From: Spartobacteria bacterium
GTDB lineage: Bacteria; Verrucomicrobiota; Verrucomicrobiia; Chthoniobacterales; Chthoniobacteraceae
Reading direction: 5' to 3'
Assembly (NCBI GenBank): GCA_025350985.1
Contig: JANXWU010000117.1
Span: 1 to 6,274 of the forward strand
DNA length: 6,274 nt
Positions 1-5,487 of the stretch are shown one piece after another. Within the stretch, counting starts at the first letter, position 1. Each line of letters starts with the position of its first letter. A model generated the notes under the pieces. It made no database searches, was not told the origin of the DNA, and was given only the letters and a program-made list of their open reading frames with translations. The translations under genes were made by a program, and so were the position numbers.

Positions 1-3000
1 GAAATCCGGGCAACAGCTTTCGCGGCATGCTCGATGAAATTGCGATCCATCGCGAGCTCGTGCCGGACGAGGAAATGCAGAAACGCTTTCGCCGCGCGGG
101 TTCGACGCGCGACGTTCCGCCCGCCGGCGAAACCGCGCCGGCCATCGCGGAAATCCCGGCCGGCAAGGTGCTGGTCACTTTTCACGAAGGCCTGCCCGCG
201 CACGAGCGCTGGCTGAAGGAGGATGAAGCCGTGCCGGCGGAAACCGCGCGCTGGTTCGCGTCGGACTTGGTCGTTCCGCGGCTGCCGGTGCGCTACGACG
301 CCTGGGGCATCCGGCAGGGTTGGAAAGGGCCGATGCTCGTGCGCGCGGCGGTGGATTTGAAATTGCCGCCGGGCAAGCAGCATTTTCTGGCGCGAGCGCG
401 CGGCCTCGGACGGCTGTGGGTGAATGGAAAAATCATCGCGCGCACCAAACCGCCGACGGGCAACACCGGCGGCTATCAGCCTGTGAAGCCGATTCCCGCG
501 CCACCGCTGCCCGGAATGCGCCCGCTCAATTTCGGCGACGACGAGGTTTTCGGCGACGCGGAAATCGGCGCGGATGGCCGGTGCCGGGTGATTTTGGAAA
601 CGGTGGTCGGCGGGAAAAAAGCGCGCGTGGAGTCGGGGGAAATGTGCGTGGCGGTGCGGAGTGCGGACGGGCGGTCGTTCGACTTGTTGCAACCGGAAAA
701 CGTCGGCGCGCCCGAGCCGCTGACGGACGCGGTTTGGAGCGCGAGCGCCGCGCGCGCTGAATCATCGCTGGCCGCGCTCGATGACGCCAACCGGCACGCC
801 GCCGCCGCGTCGCAGGATGCGTTTTGGAAAAAGCGGCACGACTTCGCGCGGCAGTGGGCAGGGGAGCATCCCGCGCCCGCAACCCCGATGAATGCAGGCT
901 CGCGGGGCAATCCGATCGACGCTTTTCTCTCCGCAAAAATCGAGCGCGCGGTCGCCGCCTCGTCCGCTCCCGTCACGCCGGACGGGAAATTGTTTCACGA
1001 AAAAGTGCTGCCGGTTTTGAGCGAGACCTGCTTCCGCTGCCACGGCGAAAAGGAAAAAGGCGACCTGCGGCTCAACACGCGCGAGGCCGCGCTCAAGGCC
1101 GGCACGTCGGGTCACGCGGCGGTGGTGCCGGGCGATCCGGCAGCGAGCGAGTTGATCGCGCGCGTGACCTGGCAGGACGCCGACGAACGGATGCCGCCGA
1201 AAGGCGATGCGTTGAAGCCGGAGCAAATCGCCGCGGTGCAAGCGTGGATCAAAGCTGGCGCGCCGTGGCCGGCCACGCCGGTGTCGCCCGAGGAAGTCGC
1301 GAAGCCGCCGCGCGCTTCCGCCGCCGCGTTGCTGCGCCGCCTTTATCTCGACACTGTCGGCGTGCCGCCCAGCGAACCTGAAGCGCGCGCTTTTCTCGAG
1401 GAATCCCGCCGCGTTTCCGCCGAGGATGTGAAGGCAAATTCCCGAAGCCGCCAGACCGGCGAGCCCGTCCGCAACCTCGTGGATCGCCTGCTCGCCGACC
1501 CGCGTTTTGCGGATCACTGGATGAGCTACTGGCAGGATGTGCTCGCGGAAAACGCGAGCATTTTGAAGCCGAGCCTCAACAACAGCGGACCGTTCCGCTG
1601 GTTCCTTTTGGAAGCGTTGCGCGACAACAAACCGCTCGACCGCATGGTCACCGAACTGGTGATGATGCGCGGCGCGAAGTACGAGGGCGGCAGCGCGGGC
1701 TTTGGGATTGCCGCGGACAATGACGCGCCGTTTGCCGCGAAAGGGCAGGTGCTCGGCAGCGCGTTTCTGGGGCTGGAATTGCAGTGCGCGCGCTGCCACG
1801 ACGCGCCGTTTCATTCGACGAAACAGCGCGACCTTTACGCGCTCGCCGCGATGCTCGACCGCAAGCCGGTGACGGTGCCGAAGTCGAGCACGGTGCCGCC
1901 GGCGTTCTTCGAGAAAAAGGCGCGCGAGTCGCTGATCAAAGTCACCCTCAAGCCGGGCGTGCCAGTGGCGCCGGTGTGGCCGTTTGAAAAGACCTGCGGC
2001 ATCGGCGACAACGCCGCGCTCGACCCGCTGCTGCAAGACCCGCGCGACTCGCGCGAACGGCTCGCGGCGCTGCTGACCGCGCCGCAAAATCGGCGGTTCG
2101 CGCAAGTGATCGTGAATCGCGTGTGGAAGCGGCTTATCGGCGCGGGGATCGTCGAACCGGCGCACGATTGGGAAGGCCACGCGGCGAGTCATCCGGAGTT
2201 GCTCGACTGGCTGGCGCGGGAATTGGTCGCGCACGATTACGATTTGAAACACGTCGTCCGGCTCGTGCTCACGTCGGAGATTTACCAACGCGAGGCGACG
2301 GGACAAAATCTCAAGGCAACGCCGGAGAAACGGTTTTTCGCCGCGCCGGAGCGCCGCCGGCTCAGTGCGGAAGAAGTCGTCGATTCGCTCTACGCCGCTG
2401 CGGGAAAGACGATGGCGGTCGAGGAGTTGACCTTCGATCCCGACTCGCGCCAAGCCCCCGAGACGATGACCAGCCTCGGCCAGCCGCGCCGCGCGTGGAT
2501 GTTTGCCAGCCTCTCGAACGAGCGCGACCGGCCCAGCCTTTCGCTGCCGCGCGCGCAGGCGGTGACCGATGTCCTGGAGGCATTCGGCTGGTCGGGCGCG
2601 CGCCAAAATCCCCGCACCGATCGCGAGACCGACCCGAATGTTTTGCAACCCGCCGTGCTCGCGAACAGCCTGATGAGTTCGTGGATCACGCGCGTCTCCG
2701 CCGACAGCGGGCTGGCGGATTTGGCGGAAAAAGTCGCGTCGCCCGAGGCGCTCGTCGAGGCGGTGTTTCTGCGTTTTCTCACGCGTCTTCCGACCACCGC
2801 CGAACGCACGCGTTTCGCGAAAGTGCTCACGCCTGGTTTCAAGGAACGGCTCGACGTTCCCACCGCGCAGCCAAGTCCGGAGCCGCCGCGCCTCGGGAAG
2901 ATTTCGTGGTCGAACCACCTCATGCCCGAGGCGACGCAGGTCAAAATCGAAATGGAACGCCGCGCCCGCGCCGGCGAGCCGCCCGACCCGCGTCTGGCTG

Positions 3001-3074
3001 CCGACTGGCGCGAGCGGTTTGAGGATTTCGTCTGGGCTGTGATCAATATCCCGGAGTTCGTCTGGGTGCCATGA
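1..3074 (+). CDS. LamG-tail / planctomycete cytochrome c / DUF1549 / DUF1553 protein, 5' partial
   Basis: The reading frame is open from base 3, so the gene begins upstream; the ATG at 27 is internal. Residues below are counted from that ATG. The first ~22 residues (FRGMLDEIAIHRELVPDEE) look like the last strand of a LamG/concanavalin-like domain. Residues ~45-140 are beta-rich, and GRLWVNGKIIA resembles the PA14 fold. Residues ~320-412 form a planctomycete-type cytochrome c (PSCyt1): heme site CFRCH at 335-339 and likely distal ligand Met389 in ERMPPKGD. DUF1549 (PSCyt2) covers ~430-595 and ends in a second CxxCH, CARCHDAPF at 587-595. DUF1553 (PSD1) runs from ~665 to the end, with RFAQVIVNRVWKRL and SHPELLDWLARELV. 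These are exported proteins, proposed to act in redox or polymer degradation, but the reaction is unknown. The usual DUF1501 partner lies downstream. Family assignment is strong; the N-terminal PA14-like call is tentative. Confidence 0.93.
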   Translation, partial: NPGNSFRGMLDEIAIHRELVPDEEMQKRFRRAGSTRDVPPAGETAPAIAEIPAGKVLVTFHEGLPAHERWLKEDEAVPAETARWFASDLVVPRLPVRYDAWGIRQGWKGPMLVRAAVDLKLPPGKQHFLARARGLGRLWVNGKIIARTKPPTGNTGGYQPVKPIPAPPLPGMRPLNFGDDEVFGDAEIGADGRCRVILETVVGGKKARVESGEMCVAVRSADGRSFDLLQPENVGAPEPLTDAVWSASAARAESSLAALDDANRHAAAASQDAFWKKRHDFARQWAGEHPAPATPMNAGSRGNPIDAFLSAKIERAVAASSAPVTPDGKLFHEKVLPVLSETCFRCHGEKEKGDLRLNTREAALKAGTSGHAAVVPGDPAASELIARVTWQDADERMPPKGDALKPEQIAAVQAWIKAGAPWPATPVSPEEVAKPPRASAAALLRRLYLDTVGVPPSEPEARAFLEESRRVSAEDVKANSRSRQTGEPVRNLVDRLLADPRFADHWMSYWQDVLAENASILKPSLNNSGPFRWFLLEALRDNKPLDRMVTELVMMRGAKYEGGSAGFGIAADNDAPFAAKGQVLGSAFLGLELQCARCHDAPFHSTKQRDLYALAAMLDRKPVTVPKSSTVPPAFFEKKARESLIKVTLKPGVPVAPVWPFEKTCGIGDNAALDPLLQDPRDSRERLAALLTAPQNRRFAQVIVNRVWKRLIGAGIVEPAHDWEGHAASHPELLDWLARELVAHDYDLKHVVRLVLTSEIYQREATGQNLKATPEKRFFAAPERRRLSAEEVVDSLYAAAGKTMAVEELTFDPDSRQAPETMTSLGQPRRAWMFASLSNERDRPSLSLPRAQAVTDVLEAFGWSGARQNPRTDRETDPNVLQPAVLANSLMSSWITRVSADSGLADLAEKVASPEALVEAVFLRFLTRLPTTAERTRFAKVLTPGFKERLDVPTAQPSPEPPRLGKISWSNHLMPEATQVKIEMERRARAGEPPDPRLAADWRERFEDFVWAVINIPEFVWVP

Positions 3075-3119
3075 GGACGAAGGCGTTGCGATTTCCGGTG
3101 CTGGAGCGATGATACGACC

Positions 3120-3308
3120 ATGAGCGCCAACGAGATTCTTGCTGAACTGCCGCGTCTCTCGCTGCGGGAACGCCGTCAGATACGGCGGACCTTGGCGGAC
3201 TTGGCCGAGAAGGATGAAGACTTGGAGCTTTGTGACCGGGCGGCTGAGGAAGGGGCGGTGATGCTGGATGAATTGGAAACACAAGATGGGGCAAGCGCTG
3301 CGAAGTGA
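3120..3308 (+). CDS. Antitoxin of a type II toxin-antitoxin pair
   Basis: A 62-residue acidic, helix-rich protein. Its pattern (EILAELPRLSLRERRQIRRTLADL, then EDLELCDRAAEEGAVMLDELE) matches my memory of small addiction-module components encoded just before PemK/MazF-like toxins in Verrucomicrobia, Planctomycetes and cyanobacteria. It should bind and neutralise the toxin encoded next to it. I see no clear DNA-binding domain (no AbrB or ribbon-helix-helix pattern). The start at 3120 is the first ATG after the in-frame stop of the preceding gene at 3072-3074. A GGAG at 3103-3106 lies 13 bases upstream, rather far for a ribosome site. The 3' end overlaps the toxin gene by 41 bases (23 if the toxin starts at 3286), which suggests translational coupling. 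The family call rests on pattern and context, not on a search. Confidence 0.78.
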   Translation: MSANEILAELPRLSLRERRQIRRTLADLAEKDEDLELCDRAAEEGAVMLDELETQDGASAAK

Positions 3309-3609
3309 GGTTTGGTTGATTGATTTTGGCCTCGCCGCGAAAGTGCGTCCGGGTCTTCTCCTGACCGACGAGTCAGACCGCGATGACGAACTCGATGTTG
3401 TGACCGTGATTTTGCACACGACCTCGCTGCGAGGCAATCAATGGGAGGTGAGGTTGGCGAAGTCGTTCCTCCGGGAGGGAGCTTTTCACTGCCAGCAAGT
3501 GCAGACCGTTTCCGCCGCCAAACTCATCCGGAAACTCGGGACGTTAACCGAGAGTGAGTTTGAAAATATAACTCTACGGTTGAAAATACGCTTGGGCTTG
3601 AACCGCTGA
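3268..3609 (+). CDS. PemK/MazF-family toxin (endoribonuclease-like)
   Basis: This 113-residue protein has the length and order of motifs of the PemK/MazF fold: SEVWLIDFG at 13-21 (family RGEVWxVDL), KVRPGLLL at 25-32 (family RPxLVLS), a strand DVVTVILHTTS at 43-53, then LREGAF, QQVQTV and KLIRKLGTL at 85-93 (family G-x-L near the last helix). In characterised MazF enzymes an Arg in the RP turn and a Thr after the following strand are catalytic. Arg27 and Thr51 or Thr52 sit in those places, so the toxin looks intact; this is inference. Such toxins cleave RNA and slow growth until bound by the antitoxin. ATG 3286 (MGQALRSEVW) is an equally plausible start and gives a more typical N-terminus. 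Neither start has a good ribosome site. Bases 3541-3600 are 40% G+C, against 67% for 3721-3780 in the next gene. Confidence 0.85.
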   Translation: MNWKHKMGQALRSEVWLIDFGLAAKVRPGLLLTDESDRDDELDVVTVILHTTSLRGNQWEVRLAKSFLREGAFHCQQVQTVSAAKLIRKLGTLTESEFENITLRLKIRLGLNR

Positions 3610-3626
3610 TTGCGCGCTGAACTTTT

Positions 3627-4907
3627 ATGAACCGCCGCCAATTTCTCACCACCACCGCCGGAGCGCTCGCGTCGTGCGCTTTGAAAACGAACGCCGCCGA
3701 AGTCGCCGCGCCGCTGCTCAAGGGCCGGGCCGAGCATTGCATTTTCATCTGGCTCGGCGGCGGCATGGCGCAGACCGACACCTTTGATCCGAAGCGGCGC
3801 GGCGACCCGGCCAAGAAACTGGCAGGCTCCTATTACGACAGCATCGAGACGGCGGTGCCGGGCGTGCGCGTGTGCGAGCATCTCAAGCGCGTGGCACCGT
3901 TGATGGATCGCATCACCGCGGTGCGGACGATTCATCACGAGGTCATCGACGAGCACGCCGCCGCCGTGAATCGGATGCACACCGGACGGCCCGTGAGCGG
4001 CACGGTGGCTTATCCGTCGCTCGGTTCCGTGGTCGCTTTCGAGCGCGGCGCGATGTCGGAAAGCGCGCCGCCGTACGTGCTCATCGGCTACCCGAACGTC
4101 ACGCGCGGGCCCGGTTTTCTCGGCTCGCGCGCGGGTTATCTTTACCTCACCGACACGAGCCAGGGGCCGGCGGGTTTATCGCGGCCCGACGGCATCACGA
4201 ATGAGCGTCAGTCGCGGCGGGAATCGTTTCTTGCCGACCTTCGCCGGGGCGGGGATTCGAAGCTGGAAAAAGATGCGCGGGTTCACGATTACGCCGCGGC
4301 GATCGAGCAAAGTCTCAAGCTCAGCGGGCCGGAATTCACGCGGGTTTTCAATCTCGCGGAGGAAAAGGCGGAACTGCGGGCGCAGTACGGCGGCGAGTTC
4401 GGCCAGCGCTGCCTGCTCGCGCGCCGGCTCGCGGAACACGGCGTGCGTTTTATCGAAGTGTCGCACAACCTGAACTTCGTGAACGGCACCGGCTGGGACG
4501 CGCACAACAGCGGCATTCTCAAGCAGCACGAACTGATCTGGGATCTCGACCAGGCCGTTGCCGCGCTCATCACCGACCTCGAAGCGCGGCGGATGCTCGA
4601 CCAAACGCTCATCGTGATCGCGACCGAGTTTGGGCGTCCGCCGGAGTTCGATGGCGGCGGGGGGCGCGGGCATCATCCGCAGGCGTTTTCGTGCGTGCTC
4701 GCGGGCGGCGGGCTGCGGCATTGCGGCGCGTTTGGCGAGACGGATGAACTGGCGCGGAAACCGGTCGCCGACGCGGTGAGCGTGCCCGATTTTTTTGCCA
4801 CCATCCACGCGGCGATGGGGATCGATTACACGAAACATTTGCACGAAGGCGACCGCCCCGTGCCGATCACCGACCGCGGCCAGCCGATTGCGAAATTGTT
4901 CGCGTGA
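3627..4907 (+). CDS. DUF1501 protein, Tat-exported, alkaline phosphatase/sulfatase-like fold
   Basis: A complete 426-residue protein, about the usual DUF1501 length. The N-terminus [17 protein letters not shown] carries a twin-arginine motif (RRQFL) and a short hydrophobic stretch, so export by the Tat pathway is expected. LASC at 14-17 also fits a lipobox; NAA-E near residue 25 is an alternative cleavage site. Family motifs follow: [18 protein letters not shown], a DAHNSG segment, and [10 protein letters not shown] with [17 protein letters not shown], ending in [17 protein letters not shown]1501 proteins belong to the alkaline-phosphatase/sulfatase superfamily and are usually encoded beside DUF1549/DUF1553 proteins; their substrate is not established. 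An in-frame stop at 3618-3620 makes ATG 3627 the first ATG start. No Shine-Dalgarno is visible. The toxin gene ends 17 bases upstream, so shared transcription is likely. Confidence 0.93.
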   Translation: MNRRQFLTTTAGALASCALKTNAAEVAAPLLKGRAEHCIFIWLGGGMAQTDTFDPKRRGDPAKKLAGSYYDSIETAVPGVRVCEHLKRVAPLMDRITAVRTIHHEVIDEHAAAVNRMHTGRPVSGTVAYPSLGSVVAFERGAMSESAPPYVLIGYPNVTRGPGFLGSRAGYLYLTDTSQGPAGLSRPDGITNERQSRRESFLADLRRGGDSKLEKDARVHDYAAAIEQSLKLSGPEFTRVFNLAEEKAELRAQYGGEFGQRCLLARRLAEHGVRFIEVSHNLNFVNGTGWDAHNSGILKQHELIWDLDQAVAALITDLEARRMLDQTLIVIATEFGRPPEFDGGGGRGHHPQAFSCVLAGGGLRHCGAFGETDELARKPVADAVSVPDFFATIHAAMGIDYTKHLHEGDRPVPITDRGQPIAKLFA

Positions 4908-4931
4908 GCGGGCTGGTTTTTCCGCGCATGA

Positions 4932-4952
4932 AAAAGTTGCGACCGCACTTTT
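4932..4952 (+). terminator. Possible weak terminator after the DUF1501 gene
   Basis: The arms AAAAGT (4932-4937) and ACTTTT (4947-4952) pair perfectly. Inside them, past a bulged T, GC pairs with GC around a GACC loop. The hairpin starts 24 bases after the DUF1501 stop and ends in four Ts, but these belong to the stem and the stem is A+T-rich. It also overlaps the candidate tRNA promoter, so at most one of the two readings may be right. Confidence 0.25.
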
Positions 4953-4965
4953 CCCGTGCATTAAT
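4937..4965 (+). promoter_or_regulatory. Candidate sigma70-type promoter for tRNA-Arg
   Basis: TTGCGA at 4937-4942 (4 of 6 to TTGACA) is followed after exactly 17 bases by ATTAAT at 4960-4965 (4 of 6 to TATAAT). Transcription would start near 4972, leaving a ~30-base leader before the tRNA at 5002. The -10 box lies inside a perfect 10-bp palindrome, GCATTAATGC (4958-4967). Position and spacing are right, but the boxes are weak. Confidence 0.3.
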
Positions 4966-5001
4966 GCCCGCTCGCTTCGCCGGAGCCGGAGCGCCCGAAA
5001 A

Positions 5002-5075
5002 GCACTCGTAGCTCAATTGGATAGAGCATCTGACTACGAATCAGAAGGTTGCAAGTTCGAGTCTTGCCGAGTGCA
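5002..5075 (+). tRNA. tRNA-Arg (anticodon ACG)
   Basis: The full cloverleaf can be folded by eye. The acceptor stem GCACTCG (5002-5008) pairs perfectly with CGAGTGC (5068-5074), and A5075 is the discriminator base. The D stem is GCTC/GAGC (5011-5014, 5024-5027). The anticodon stem is TCTGA/TCAGA (5029-5033, 5041-5045) around the loop CTACGAA, giving anticodon ACG at 5036-5038. The variable loop has five bases. The T stem GCAAG/CTTGC (5051-5055, 5063-5067) encloses TTCGAGT. ACG reads CGU and, once A34 is deaminated to inosine by TadA, also CGC and CGA. CCA is not encoded: TGG follows. All paired arms are mismatch-free, so the gene looks functional. Confidence 0.97.
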
Positions 5076-5098
5076 TGGTTCAGGATGAGGGACTGGCC

Positions 5099-5119
5099 GA
5101 ATTCCTGTCGGAATTTTTT
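5099..5119 (+). terminator. Probable Rho-independent terminator of the tRNA transcript
   Basis: AATTCC (5100-5105) pairs with GGAATT (5110-5115) around a TGTC loop, with a possible G-T pair outside it (5099/5116). A run of six Ts (5114-5119) closes the structure. It begins 24 bases after the tRNA, where an end signal is expected. The stem has only two G-C pairs, so it may be inefficient. Confidence 0.45.
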
Positions 5120-5274
5120 CGCTTGGACATTTCTTGGTCAGATTTTTTGTCCTGACCGGTGCGACGAGGACTTTTTGGCATTGCACGGTTGTGTTCGCGC
5201 CGGAGACGCCGTTTGCCTGCGGCGTGACGCACTGGAACGGGGTCGATCTGTCAACAACAAATAATTTGGCGGGC

Positions 5275-5294
5275 AAAATATATTTTCGATTATT
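5275..5294 (+). promoter_or_regulatory. Candidate promoter -10 region in an A+T-rich island
   Basis: TATATT at 5279-5284 matches TATAAT in 5 of 6 positions and lies inside the perfect palindrome AAAATATATTTT (5275-5286). No good -35 box lies 16-18 bases upstream. An alternative is TTGGCG (5266-5271) with GATTAT (5288-5293) at 16-base spacing. Either would give a leader of nearly 200 bases for the gene at 5488. The support is mainly that the island is A+T-rich in a G+C-rich region. Confidence 0.22.
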
Positions 5295-5436
5295 CGCTTC
5301 CCGGCTTGGAACGCTGCCATTACAAAAGCTGCCCTGAGAAAACCGGAACGTGAACCGAATCTGCGAAAAAGTAAAAGTTGGGCCGGGTTGTGAAGACCGG
5401 CGGCGGATCGCGTTCCATTTTTCCCTCTCGTCCTGT

Positions 5437-5460
5437 GTTTCCGCGCTGTCGCGCGGAGAC
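5437..5460 (+). promoter_or_regulatory. Strong hairpin in the leader of the metalloprotease gene
   Basis: GTTTCCGCGC (5437-5446) pairs with GCGCGGAGAC (5451-5460) around a TGTC loop: ten base pairs with one G-T wobble and seven G-C pairs. No T-run follows on either strand, so it does not look like a terminator. It ends 27 bases before the ATG at 5488, close enough to influence translation or mRNA stability. Its function is inferred from position only. Confidence 0.4.
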
Positions 5461-5487
5461 CTTCCAACTCCAAACTGAATCGCATCC

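Larger units (their letters stand above)
5076..5487. other. Gene-free stretch between tRNA-Arg and the metalloprotease gene
   Basis: I find no supported gene here; the short open frames on both strands have no family features and partly run through the tRNA. Contents in order: the tRNA terminator; a hairpin GGTCAG (5136-5141)/CTGACC (5152-5157) with T6 inside its loop; a hairpin ACGCCG (5206-5211)/CGGCGT (5220-5225); an A+T-rich island at about 5250-5297; GCCGG (5382-5386)/CCGGC (5397-5401); and a strong hairpin at 5437-5460. The second half is probably the promoter and 5' leader of the gene at 5488. Confidence 0.6.

Noticed and set aside
3057..3081. Inverted repeat TTCGTC/GACGAA around the stop codon of the first gene
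   Set aside because: A 6-bp repeat with a 13-base loop is expected by chance, and no T-run follows; not supported as terminator or operator.
3071..3112. A 13-codon frame overlapping the stop of the first gene as ATGA
   Set aside because: It is too short to support, has no family features and no clear ribosome site. It might be a remnant start of the old downstream gene, but its residues do not resemble a DUF1501 N-terminus.
762..3437. Very long open frame (891 codons) on the minus strand
   Set aside because: It lies opposite the cytochrome/DUF1553 gene and the toxin-antitoxin genes, is Arg- and His-rich and has no family motifs. In G+C-rich DNA the reverse frame of a real gene often stays open by chance.
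4795..5088. Open frame on the + strand running through the tRNA
   Set aside because: Its C-terminal half (LVAQLDRASDYESEGCKFES) is a translated tRNA, a well-known annotation artefact; its first half is a shifted frame of DUF1501.
5002..5487. tRNA-Arg as an integration site for a mobile element
   Set aside because: I see no repeat of the tRNA 3' end downstream within the window, and no integrase. A site further downstream cannot be excluded.
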